The notes under the pieces were generated by a model. It searched no databases. It was not told the DNA's origin and saw only the letters and a list, made by a program, of their open reading frames with translations. Below are positions 1 through 9,540 of a stretch of DNA of 64,000 nucleotides, piece by piece (the first letter of the stretch is position 1; each line of letters starts with the position of its first letter). Made by a program: the position numbers and the translations under genes. Origin of the DNA: Azolla caroliniana. Taxonomy: Eukaryota > Polypodiophyta. Where the stretch lies: positions 21,824,001 to 21,888,000 of the forward strand of contig JBHGNT010000001.1 of the NCBI GenBank assembly GCA_043228905.1, read 5' to 3'.

Positions 1-1337
1 CTTCTCGCAGTCATCGATGTGCGTCGCCACGAATTTCCGGCACCCGTCCGGTCCGATCGTCTCGTCATTTTCCTCCACCGGGCATCCCTTGATCGGGACG
101 TCGTCCAGAAATGGCATGGTGATGTCCGGGATACAATCCCTCAGCACCTTGTTCATTGCGTTCACCATGTGAGCCACCGAGTTCGTCCCTCCTTGCAGTA
201 GGGTACACATCCGTACTAGACCAAGAGGAGTTCGCATTGTCGTGATGCCTCTGCTTTCTATGGCTAGCTGAAACTGATCGTACCCCGAGTAGAGATCACC
301 GACCGAGTATATCGACCTTCCGGCGAAGGCCTCCGCGAACTCGTCTATTGTCGGTCTGATTCCTGCGTTTCGAATGGTCACCTTATTGACCGGCCGCAGG
401 TCTTGAATAAAGCGCAGCGTGCCGTCCTTCTTCGGCACGGTAAACCACCGATTCGAGTACGGGGCACTCGACGGTTCGAGGATTCCCATCTCGACCTTCT
501 GCTTTAACAACTCCATCAGCTTTGGGATGTGAGCTCTGGGTACTGGAATCGGTTTGAGACTCCACGGCACATGCGGTACTGTGAATATCACCATCGGTTC
601 CACAACTGTCGGGTCTACGCACCCGATCTCCTCCGGTGAGAATGCGAAAGCCTTCTCGTGCCTTCTGAGCATTCCCCGAAACCGGTCCTCCTCCGCCGGC
701 AGTAGGAAGCCGCCCCCACCGACCTTGAGCTCCCGTAGCGTTATGTCGGTGAACGTGTGTCCTATGCGGGCCGGATTTAGTAAACTCGGGTCCAACGCAA
801 CCCCCTTTATTCGCAACTTGCTGCCCTCCGGCAAGGGAGCCGCGACTGGCCTCACCTTCCGGTCCACAGTCTTGTACCTCATGTCCACTCGGGCCGTTCG
901 AACCGACTCGAACCCTCTCCTGAAGTCCGTGATGACTTCGTACATCCTTTCCGAACATACCGGAATCGTCCGGTCCTCTTTGAGGACTCCTCCGACTACC
1001 TCTCGCAGCTCCCCCAAGGTATCGTCGAAAGAGACCGCCTCCATGGCTCCGTTGATTTCCTCTCCGAGGCCGAGGATACCACATGCCCGAAGTCGCTCCT
1101 CCACCCTCTTCTTCTTCCGCCCAGCAACGTCAACTATCGTACACCCTCCGTTGTCGGAGAACCAAAATTTCCTACTTATAGTACAGGTCTTCTTCGCTAT
1201 CGTACACTTGTGGGGTTTTCCCGGAGTGTCTGGACTATCGCAGCCCCACGCCTTGATAGCCCTCTCTAAAAATCGTCTTGGCTTTCGCCCCCGAGGGTCT
1301 CGCGGTTCCGCTCATGGTTCGGTCTCACCGTCAGGAA
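1..1337 (-). pseudogene. GypA pol: protease-RT linker and N-terminal RT
   Basis: This continues the polyprotein after a TAG stop at 1338-1340. The minus-strand reading gives a linker of about 240 residues and then a gypsy RT. Visible RT landmarks are SPEEIGCVDP near 640, an EPSSAPYSNRWFTVPKK stretch, FIQDLRPVNKVTIRN near 390, SGYDQFQLAIESR near 270, and the catalytic motif FLDDVPIKGC near 100. Motif C is FLDD, not the usual YxDD, and GypE has the same. The linker is missing in GypE, which joins protease directly to RT. A frame slip near 1265 and the upstream stop make this a dead copy. RNase H and integrase would lie left of the window. Confidence 0.8.
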
Positions 1338-2669
1338 CTAGCTTGAGTGACGCCCATCCTGGCTCTTGACACTTGCATAGGCCGAGCCGTTGTCCAGCAC
1401 CTTGGTCTCCATCCGTGCTGCCGTGATGTACGGTTCTCCTAGTAAAACCGGATGTGAGGACGTCTCTTGCATGAAGAAGTGTTGGTCAATCTCGACATCG
1501 CCGATCTTTACTCGTACATTCGGGCAGGCTCCATGCAGTTCTTCGGTGCCACGCATCACTGCCCGTATCTTCCACCCGTGATTGGTGTTGATCGGCCATT
1601 TCCCCTTCTTGTAGAAGTCCATGGACATCAAATTGATTTCTGAACCGTGGTTCACCAACACCACCACCGGTTCATGAACATCTCCGATCTTCACGGGGGT
1701 CTCCGTAGTCGCCCTGGCCCAGTGCGGCCTCAAATAGTGGCTCTCCGCCAACTCGTCTTCCAGTGCCATGTCCTCTATGTGCGTCGTTCGCACCTCCACC
1801 GGCTTCTCCGGTTCTTCCTCTGTTGACAGCCTCTTCCTCTTCACCAAGTCTACGATGGAGTCGTGGAACTCCTTCTTGGCGATCCCAAGCACTTCCCTCA
1901 GCGACAATTCGACCTTGATGTCGAGGATTCGTTCTTCCAGGACCTTTCGCAGGTCCATGGTTCTTTCGATTTCTATGCCCAGCCGGTATCCGCCCCTCTT
2001 GGGATTATCCTGGGCGCCGGTTACACCGGCCTCATTCCGCCTTTGCCCAAACCGAGTTTCATACCGTTGCGAGGGCCCGGCCCCTCCGGTTTTCCCTACC
2101 CGCTTGTCCTCCACCAGAGCCTCGTAGTTTTGACAAGCGGCTTCGACGAAGCCCGTCTTTTCTTCCACCGAGTCACTCCACCCGGTTACCTCCCGGACCC
2201 ATTTTTCCGCACGGTCCACCTCTTCTTTCCTCAGTCGTGCGCCAGCGAGGCCTTCCAGCATCGTCGGCCAGAACCCAGCTTTGTTCATCTTCGGGGCCTC
2301 GCCTCCTCCGACCTGAATACCAGCTGACGCCGAGTAGTGGGCGGTCTCTGCGTGACGAGCCGCCGCCTCCTCCATCAGCCTTTTCATACCCCCTCGCCCG
2401 ACGTTCAGATTCAGGGCCCTTCGGGTCTCGCTGGCGTGCACCCGACCGTTCCACAGGTACACCACGTTGCTTCTCATTGCCTCGATGAAGTCCCCGCAGT
2501 CCTTTCGGATGTGCCCAACCGCCTCACACCACATGCACCTGTTTTCAGCCAGAGGTCGTCGGTCATGGGCTTGTTCACCACCATCCCTCCGTGCCTGGGC
2601 GATCTGGAGATCCCTTACCATCCGCGACAACTCCTCCAGAGCTGCTCCCCCAGACGAGCCCTTGACCAC
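1338..2669 (-). pseudogene. GypA gag C-terminus and aspartic protease
   Basis: This segment is in the same frame as the gag start, separated by one TGA at 2718-2720. Near its beginning is a CCHC zinc knuckle (CMWCEAVGHIRKDC, about 2535-2495) typical of nucleocapsid. Further on is a retropepsin-like fold: VVVLVNHGSEINLMS near 1640, then HPVLLGEPYITAARMETKV. The catalytic triplet expected to be D-S/T-G reads N-H-G, as it does in GypE. The segment ends at a TAG (1338) that the alignment suggests was CAG. The product would process and package element RNA if intact. It is called from motifs and from colinearity with GypE. Confidence 0.8.
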
Positions 2670-2717
2670 GCCGGTTGAAGCCGACCCGGTCTCGAGCCAA
2701 TCTCGGGTCTCTTCCCT

Positions 2718-3392
2718 TCACGTTGGTGGTGTTGGCTCGTGCTTCTTTGCTGCGACAGAGCCTGCCCCTGTCGACCCTTTGTCAGCCCATTCCTGCCATT
2801 TGTCGAAACGGCCACAGACCCTTTTCACCACGGCCCAGTCAGCCGTCAGCCCGTCATCAGTCTCCAATAGGACGCCTACCTGCTCCCAATCCCGCTCGTC
2901 AACCGACTTAACAAACAATAGGACACGACTTGTGTCCAGAACGGTCCGGTCAAGCACCGAGAGGCGCGCGAAGCGTTCCTCAAACTCCCGAAGGAGCACT
3001 GACGCGTTCCTTCCTTTGTCGGGGGTCTCTACCCATTCCATTAAGTCCCGCTTCGAAAGTCGAAGCGCATCTTCAAGCCCGTATCTTTCGAGGAGCCGAC
3101 CTTCGAACTCCTTCCAGGTCCGACTCTCGGCCCGTACCTCGAGCACTTCCGTATGGATACCCGGCATCGCCACTCGAGGGAATCCGGCCAGACGCCTCTC
3201 TTCCAGGATGTCCCTCATTACCATCTCATCCCGGTAGGACGCCAAGTAGCTCGTGGCATCCTTCCCACTAAACCGGCCGATCGTACCGACAACCGCCTCG
3301 ATAGCCCTATCAAGGGTGCCGGTGCCTTCGCGCGCACTCACTATACAGTCCACAGCCGAAGCCATGGCTTCTGCGAGGTCCGACCCCCTCAT
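2718..3392 (-). CDS. GypA gag, N-terminal part
   Basis: This 224-codon reading starts at MRGSDLAEAMA, about 45 bp inside the 5' LTR, and the same start is used by GypC and GypE. It contains the capsid-like part: a helical SGKDATSYLASYRDEM segment, then LLREFEERFARLSVLDR and LLFVKSVD. It stops at TGA 2718-2720. The codon aligned there in GypE is an arginine CGA, so this is most likely a C-to-T change at a methylated CpG. The reading resumes in frame at 2669. No host function is expected. Confidence 0.75.
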   Translation of the reverse strand: MRGSDLAEAMASAVDCIVSAREGTGTLDRAIEAVVGTIGRFSGKDATSYLASYRDEMVMRDILEERRLAGFPRVAMPGIHTEVLEVRAESRTWKEFEGRLLERYGLEDALRLSKRDLMEWVETPDKGRNASVLLREFEERFARLSVLDRTVLDTSRVLLFVKSVDERDWEQVGVLLETDDGLTADWAVVKRVCGRFDKWQEWADKGSTGAGSVAAKKHEPTPPT

Positions 3393-3418
3393 CTTCTACT
3401 CCTCTGCCGCCTGATCAC

Positions 3419-3432
3419 GTCGGGTTCACCAA
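3419..3432 (-). promoter_or_regulatory. Candidate primer-binding site, GypA
   Basis: TTGGTGAACCCGAC lies 3 bp inside the LTR terminus and just before gag. The same 14 bases hold the same place in GypC (5506-5519) and GypE (19676-19689). Position and conservation point to the tRNA primer site. I cannot name the tRNA with certainty. Confidence 0.6.
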
Positions 3433-3435
3433 ATA

Positions 3436-4123
3436 TGTCGCGTTACGCGCATGCATGGAGAACAAGGCGGGACCACTAGGGTCTTGGACCGAGGAATAGG
3501 TGAGGAAGCGAAAGGAGAGAAAGAGAGAGACACTCGCTCACGCATAGACAAAGAAGCGCACGGGGCGCTCGCACAACAACACAGGAGACACAAGTTGAGA
3601 ACACTAGAGTATGTATGTAACAATATGCATGTATTTGCGTGTATGCAGACGACTCGAACGGTTACAACCGACCAGGTCGGCGAGGCGGATGCCGGCGCCT
3701 GATCACCCACGCACGCAGGAGAGCAAGATGGAGATTCTGCGGAAAGCACACGGGCGTTCCACGAAGCAAAATCAGCCTCTCGAGAACCTGCGCCAAGAAA
3801 GCTATGGAGAACGACAGAGGAGAAGAGCTCGGTCCCAGTCCGACAGCACTTCGTCCCCTCTAGCGCGCGATACCCCCATCTCTCCCCCGTATCCCTCTCT
3901 TTTATAGCTCAAGGAGGGAGGCCATCTTGCCCGTTTACATCACATTAATTCTCTGTCCTTTCGGACAGAGATACTCCTCGATTCTCCCTATAGAATATTG
4001 CTACCTAGGATCTAACCCTTGCGCCTACCTATCTACTATACGAGAAGGGACGCGCCCACGTGTAAGGGCCGGTTCACACACACTATACACGGTTTGCGCT
4101 TGGGGACGGTTTTCTTCACGACA
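3436..4123 (-). repeat. 5' LTR of GypA
   Basis: This 688-bp LTR starts TGTCGTGAAG at 4123 and ends with CA at 3436, next to the primer site. It aligns in blocks with the GypC LTR: shared blocks include TCCGACAGCAC, TTCTCTGTCC..TTCGGACA and AAGGGCCGGTTCA. A TATA-like TATAAAAG lies near 3900 on the minus strand. Confidence 0.8.
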
Positions 4124-4343
4124 ACGCTCACTACGGGATCGCGGTGGATGACCTATTGACAGGTCGAACAAGCCTACGGGGAGGCAAACACGGAGAAGGA
4201 ACCGGAGCCGACGATTTGGACTGGCGAGGCCAACGCGCGACCGGAATGCGTATTATGGAAGATCGGTTCCTCACCGGTTGGAATCTCTCACCCCTCTCCG
4301 AACTTGGCACGTACGAGTGGAAGTGTGGTTTGGTGGGTGCGGA
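4124..4343 (+). other. GypB internal 3' remnant
   Basis: A short plus-strand tail of a gypsy element sits between the GypA LTR and the GypB LTR. Its last 25 bp (GTGTGGTTTGGTGGGTGCGGA) match the sequence just before GypE's 3' LTR and serve as the polypurine-like tract. No convincing coding motif is visible in the rest. Confidence 0.5.
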
Positions 4344-4958
4344 TGTCGTAAAGATTTTGGGCCATGGTGAGAAACCGGGGAATATCAGAAGAATCGGCGG
4401 AGTGCATCATGTGCACTTACCCTTGTAGTGCCTTTATGGCGCCGCGTAGGAGTGAAGTTGGGACAAAGAATCCCATGTAAATCGGGATTTATCCCACATT
4501 GTAACGCATCCCTCTCCTTGTTCTATAAAAGGAAGGGAGGGTCCCTTGTAGAGGGGTTGCCCATTTTGAGTTAGGACGGTATACCACTGGTCGAAGGGGT
4601 GTTAGTTCTTCTTCTTCTTCTTCTTCTTCTTCTTCTTCTTCTTCTTCTTCTTCTTCGTCGTCGTCGTTGTGTGGGTTGAGTCTTCATGTCTGTTTAGGGT
4701 TTAGTCCGGTTCGGAGCTCGCGTGTCCGAAAAGGTTTAGGCTTCTACCCTGTCTTCTGTGCAAGACCCCACTCGGCGCGACAAGCCCGAGAGCTCCCCGA
4801 TCGGCGGCTTGGCAGCGGACTGCTGTTGTAACCTAACCTACCTTGGTCCGGCTCGAAGCCAAAGTTGTATCTTGCTCTTGTAATTATATATATAAAAGGT
4901 TGTGCATATTTGTGTCTCTGTTGGTGTCGGATGCGTTTCTTTCCCTCTATTTCCTACA
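4344..4958 (+). repeat. 3' LTR of GypB
   Basis: A 615-bp LTR begins TGTCGTAAAG directly after the polypurine-like tract and ends CCTACA. TATAAAA stands at 4524-4530. A TTC microsatellite follows the TATA box by about 75 bp. No second GypB LTR is in the window. GypC gag begins immediately to the right. Confidence 0.65.
4606..4656 (+). repeat. (TTC)17 microsatellite
   Basis: Seventeen perfect TTC units are followed by three GTC units, inside the GypB LTR downstream of its TATA box. Confidence 0.95.
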
Positions 4959-5477
4959 CATAAGAGGCATGACTTGAGTCGGTGTTCCATGAGTTGAGTC
5001 GGTGTTGCGCACGTTGTCTCTCTCTCTCCCTCTCTCGTGTTTAGTAGCCGTCGGTACGCGTCCGGAATCGCTTCTCGACATCCATCTCTTCCTCGTCTGA
5101 GACCCCCATGGTCTCGCCCCTTTTGACACGTACTCTCGGATTACCGCGACAACGTCATCAAGCATGTACCTTTCGAGGAGCCGTGCTTCGAATTCTCCCC
5201 AGGTCCGGCATCCGGCCTGTACCTTGAGCACCTCTGCATGGATGCCCGGTGTCGGCACCCGAGGGAAGCCGACTAGACGCCTATCCTCCGGAATGTCCCT
5301 CATCACCATCTCGGCTTGGTAGGCCTCCAAATAGCTCGTGGCGTCCTTCCCACTGAACTGGCCTATTGTGCCGAAAATTGTCTCAATGGCCCTATCAAGG
5401 GCGCTCGTGCCCTCACGAGCACTTACTATCCAATCAACTACTACTGCCATGGCTTTGGCGAGCTCTGATCCCCTCAT
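4959..5477 (-). pseudogene. GypC gag fragment
   Basis: The reading begins MRGSELAKAMA, colinear with GypA and GypE gag, and keeps the SGKDATSYLEAYQAEM segment and GEFEARLLERY. After about residue 110 it leaves the family consensus and runs through low-complexity GAGAGA sequence into the GypB LTR. The capsid C-terminus, zinc knuckle and pol are absent. Confidence 0.7.
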
Positions 5478-5505
5478 CTTCGACTCCTCGACTGCCTTGT
5501 TTCAC

Positions 5506-5519
5506 GTCGGGTTCACCAA
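5506..5519 (-). promoter_or_regulatory. Candidate primer-binding site, GypC
   Basis: TTGGTGAACCCGAC, identical to the GypA and GypE sites, 3 bp from the LTR end at 5523. Confidence 0.55.
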
Positions 5520-5522
5520 GTA

Positions 5523-6264
5523 TGTCATGTTGTTCCGCTTTCGCGTAGCAAATAAGGTGGGACCATGTGGGCCCTGAATCGAGGAGCAAGAGAAAGAAGA
5601 AGGTGGGGTGGGAGAAGAGCGCACGCGTAGAGCCGGTTAGGCCCGCTTACAACCGACAGCGCTTGTCGGCTGAATGAACCACTAACGCATATACCGACTG
5701 AACAAGATGCACGCTCACGTAAAGGGAGACTCGCAGAAAAACGGAGAGAGGGAAACAAGAGATTCGATTCCAATATTAGTAAAGGTTACAGTGTTTGCAA
5801 GATGACAACCGGATAGCCGGCGACAGACCCAACCCGGGCAATCACACACCCACGTACACATGCAGTAGAGCCTCTACCGGAAGCACACGGGCTTTCCTCG
5901 AAGCAAAGACAACCGGCTCAGAAAACCTGCAGAAAACAACGATAGAGGAGGAGAGCGCTCGGCTCCCAGTCCGACAGCACCTCGTCCTCGCCAAAACGCC
6001 CCCCTGTTTCAGCCATCTCCCCTTTTCTTTTATAAGCCGCCGAGGAGGGCCATCACATCCTAAGTACATCATCTTTATTCTCTGTCCCTTCGGACAAAGA
6101 TACGCATCGATTTCCTAGATAATAAATCTGTACTACCTAGTATATTTACATCAGCCGACCTATTCCTAATTATGTACACCTTATCAATACTTGTGCCCGC
6201 ACGTAAGGGCCGGTTCATACACCTTTTTCACCGATTCCACCTAAGCCCGGTTTTCTTCACGACA
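5523..6264 (-). repeat. 5' LTR of GypC
   Basis: A 742-bp LTR in the minus orientation, starting TGTCGTGAAG at 6264. It shares ordered blocks with the GypA LTR but differs by many substitutions and indels, so the two copies are not recent duplicates. Confidence 0.75.
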
Positions 6265-6296
6265 ACGGAAGCTCAAGATTTCTTCGACAAAGTAGG
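6265..6296 (+). pseudogene. GypD integrase, left fragment
   Basis: These 32 bases read TEAQDFFDKVG, the stretch just before the conserved GVKLSLTTAYN block of the gypsy integrase core. The reading resumes at 17130 across CopA. The last five bases, GTAGG, are one copy of CopA's target duplication. Confidence 0.65.
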
Positions 6297-6718
6297 TGTT
6301 GTGCGAGCAAGCTCAACTGGATTCGGAAACACAAGTCGGATCGGTATCCGGATACTCGGTCGGATCGGGGAGACGAATCAGAGAGCCAGATGTGAGTACG
6401 AACCGGAAGCCTAGGAATAGCCTTGACTACTAGGTAATCATTTTCTCGTAGTTAGGGTCAACCGCATGTAGGAATATTGAAATACCTGTCAGTACTTCTG
6501 TCAGTCCTTTATTGACTTGTATAACCATGCTCTCTAAGCACATTCTATGTACGCAGAGTACTTTCATTATTTTGAATTAAGTTTATGTTCTGCTCTCTCT
6601 CTCTCTGTCTCTCCCACGCGTATTCTCTATGTTAAGTTCTCCATTAAACCTTTTCTCATTTTCTGTTGCTATCCGGCTGAGCCGGTTTTTCTAACACTTC
6701 TGCACACTAACTTTCACA
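6297..6718 (+). repeat. 5' LTR of CopA
   Basis: A 422-bp LTR from TGTTGTGCGAGC to TTTCACA. The split 3' LTR (11795-11885 and 16750-17129) matches it in order. The 3' copy keeps a TATAAAA at about 16932, where the 5' copy has drifted. Confidence 0.85.
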
Positions 6719-6731
6719 TGGAATCAGAGCG
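6719..6731 (+). promoter_or_regulatory. Primer-binding site, CopA
   Basis: TGGAATCAGAGCG directly follows the LTR CA. It differs by one base from TGGTATCAGAGC, the copia primer site complementary to initiator tRNA-Met. Confidence 0.8.
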
Positions 6732-6811
6732 CAAGGGTTGAGAACGTCTGTAGCCGACAAACGCTTTCGAAGACAAACCCTAATAACCAGTAACAACAGA
6801 CAAAGAAAGGT

Positions 6812-8258
6812 ATGGACAAAGGTATGGTGAGTTCACTTCCAACAGAGAAGCTCAACCAGAGGAACTATGCATCTTGGTCATATAAAATGCACCAGTACTT
6901 GTTGGGGCATAGTTATTAGAGCTAAGTGGAAGGAACTAACAAGGTAGCACCAGAGCCGACACACAATGATTTCCCGATATGGGAGCAAGGAGCAAGCCGA
7001 GTATTGTACTACCTTGCATCCTATGTGCATGATCAAATGCTCAGCTACATAAAGGATGCAAAGACGCCAAAGGAGACCTGGGAAAATCTATGGAAGCTTT
7101 TCGCTGCAAGTACCACAGCCCGTAAGTTTCAGCTCCGATAAGAGTTGAACAACATCTGGCAAAGAGACATGTCGGTTATGGATTACACCACCAAAATAAA
7201 GGAGATTTGTGATGCACTCGAGTCCATCAACGTGACAGTGGACGAAGACGAGATGGTACAAATCTGCCCCGGTGGCCTAGCGCAAAGGTACAGGCCAATC
7301 CAGATAGCGATCTACACCCGGGAGAAGCCACCGACTTTCTTTGATTTGCAATCGATGCTAATGATTGAAGAAAACCATGTGAGTGGGTCGAGGACCACTC
7401 AATCGGACGGTTGGATGCTGTACACAGAGACAGATCGTCCCCATGGATGTGGTGGACAAGGTGGGTCGGCAAACAATGGAGGCAACCGGCAAGAGTAGGA
7501 CCGGAGGCACAGAGGTAGTGCCGACAGCAGTTCCAGCCCCTCCACAAGCAGGGGGAGTCAAAGCGGCGTCAGAAGCCGGCAAGGAAAAGCCTACATGGAA
7601 TGTTGGTACTGTGGCAAAAAGGGTCATAGGGAAAGAGAGTGTTACAAAAAGGGCCACAAATCCGGATCTGGCAAAGCTAGTCGGGAAAACCAGCAAAGCT
7701 CGCACTATGCAAAAGGATTGGAATGATCCAGAACCGGGAAGACCGGTAAAGGACCAGCCTTCGTGATGAAGCACAAGGCTAACTGGATGAAGAAGCCTAC
7801 TTCCAAATCAGAGGAAGTATGTTATGCTGATTTCGGAGCGTCCAACCACAAATGAGCCATGAAGAGTGGTTATCCTTTTTGGAAAAACTGGAACAACTAG
7901 GGATTGTCAAAACCGGAGACGACACCCCTCACCCAATTGTGCAGGTCAGAGAAGTCCCTTTAAGCCATGTCGGACAAAAGCGGAAGCTGATGAATGTACT
8001 ACACGTTCCAACTATCACAAAGAACCTATCGGTCGGACAAATCATCGACTATGGAATGCAGGTGCGGTTTACATTCCGACTATCACAAAGAACGTATTAG
8101 TCAGACAAATCGTCGACTACGGAATGCAGGTGCGGTTTACGCACCTCGGGTGCTTCATCGAGGAAGAAGGCTAGATAATTGCGCAAGGGCGTAGAGAAGG
8201 GAAGATGTTCATCCTCAACACTAATGACATCGGCACCGCCATGTTTGCCAACGGATAG
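6812..8258 (+). pseudogene. CopA gag and protease
   Basis: The start MDKGMVSSLPTEKL matches CopC and CopD. The gag region keeps the copia blocks NYASWSYKMHQYLLG, LLSYIKDAKTPKE-like helices, YTTKIKEICDAL and FFDLQSMLMIEENH. The zinc knuckle is still visible as CWYCGKKGH in fragments near 7600. The protease motif is DFGASN, where CopD has DSGASN. Near 8006-8140 a 68-bp piece encoding the TITKNLVSVGQIVD block is tandemly duplicated. Several stops interrupt the reading (for example 6919, 7139 and 7497), so it is not functional. Confidence 0.8.
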
Positions 8259-9540
8259 AAGATTGAATCGTACATCAATCTCTGACATAAGAGGATCGGC
8301 CACGTCAACTACCGGAGGCTTCAAGACCTGCAATTGAAACAAGTTGTGTTGGGATTGCCGAAATTCAGTGGCCGGAAGGCCTAAATATGTGAAGCTTGCC
8401 AACTTAGGAAGCAACACTGGCTTCCATTCCCCACCGAACAAAACTAGAGCCGTAACAAGCTTGATCTAATCCATTCGGATGTATGGGGACCGGCACAGAA
8501 TGTTAGTCTTGGCGAGAGTCGGTATTTTGTCTCCTTCATCAACGACTACAGCCGGCACACATGGGTCTACCTCATTGAGAGGAAGAGCAAAGTCTTCGAA
8601 TGTTTTCGAAACCTTCAAAGCTTAGTTGAACAGGAAATGGAGAGGAAGATCAAGTGACTGTAGTCGGATGGTGGAAAAGAATACTTTTCCGGCCAATTCA
8701 ACAATTATCTGCAGCAAAACGGAATTCAGAGAGAATTGAGTTGTAGATACACACTAGAGCAAAACAGTGTGGTTGAAAGGAAGAATTGGTCGACTGTCGA
8801 CGCGACAAGGGCAATGTTGGAGGAGAAAAGCATGCCCCTATTCTACTGGGCTGAGGTGGTCCAGACAGCTGTCTACATCCAAAATTGGATCGGAGACAAG
8901 GTGTCAACACATGACCTGTATTTTGGGTGGAAACCGAATTTGAGACACCTTCGGATATTTGGCAGCATAGCATATGTGCATGTACCGGATGAAAAATAGA
9001 AGAAGCTAAATCCGAAATCGGAGAAATGCATCCTTGTCGGTTACTCGCATAACCCCCGAACTAAACTGGTACGAGTAAGTCGAGATGTCGAGTTTGATGA
9101 GTTGGCATCATGGTACACCCTCCCGACTCCAATTCCCGACGAAGACCTAATTCCGGAAGATGAGGCTAGTTAGGCCGAGGAGGTTCAGGAAGAAGATGAA
9201 GACTTCGGCACTCTAAAAGAGAGTTTGATCTCATTCCGGCTAAGTGGACCGAATGAGCGGCTGAGTCGGGAAGACCAGTCGAATGAAGAACCCGCGAGTA
9301 GTGGAGACTCTGTCGTGCTCTCCCCGCGCAATGGATCGAGGAGACGGTTCACATGCAAAGAGAAGGGGAAGAAGAAGATGCCGGAATACGATACCGGCAG
9401 TGAAGGGTCAGATCGTAGCGGACCTAACCCCGAAAAGGAAGAAGGAGGATCTTCAGAAAGGAAGTCTGAACAGGCCACGAAGGGCCTCAAACCGGCTAAC
9501 GGAAAGTTACGTCACTCAATCCGCCAGAAAAACACCGTCT
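8259..9540 (+). pseudogene. CopA integrase
   Basis: Reading through several stops, this region gives the GAG-pre-integrase zinc segment (HKRIGHVNYRRLQDL) and the integrase core. The acidic triad is recognisable: LIHSDVWGPAQN, QSDGGKEYF, and VVERKN. The KPNLRHLRIFGSIAYVHV block follows. It ends in the variable acidic and basic linker before RT. A catalytic protein is unlikely because of the stops. Confidence 0.75.

Larger units (their letters stand above)
1..4123 (-). mobile_element. GypA, Ty3/gypsy element, 5' part
   Basis: A minus-strand gypsy element that runs off the left edge. In element order it has a 5' LTR (4123 to 3436), a primer site, gag, protease and the start of RT. The 3' half and 3' LTR lie outside the window. 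Its LTR outer end reads TGTCGTGAAG on the minus strand, the same start as GypE and GypD. It abuts the 3' part of GypB at 4124, so it probably inserted into GypB. The target duplication cannot be tested because the other end is missing. Confidence 0.85.
4959..6264 (-). mobile_element. GypC, Ty3/gypsy remnant (5' LTR and gag)
   Basis: A second minus-strand element of the GypA family. Only its 5' LTR and the N-terminal part of gag remain before it meets GypB at 4958. On the right its LTR stops at 6264, directly against integrase-coding sequence of GypD. That makes GypC an insertion in GypD and GypB a likely insertion in GypC. Confidence 0.75.

Noticed and set aside
554-1369. Open reading of 271 codons on the plus strand
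   Set aside because: Antisense shadow of GypA pol. The minus strand carries clear RT and linker motifs, the plus strand none.
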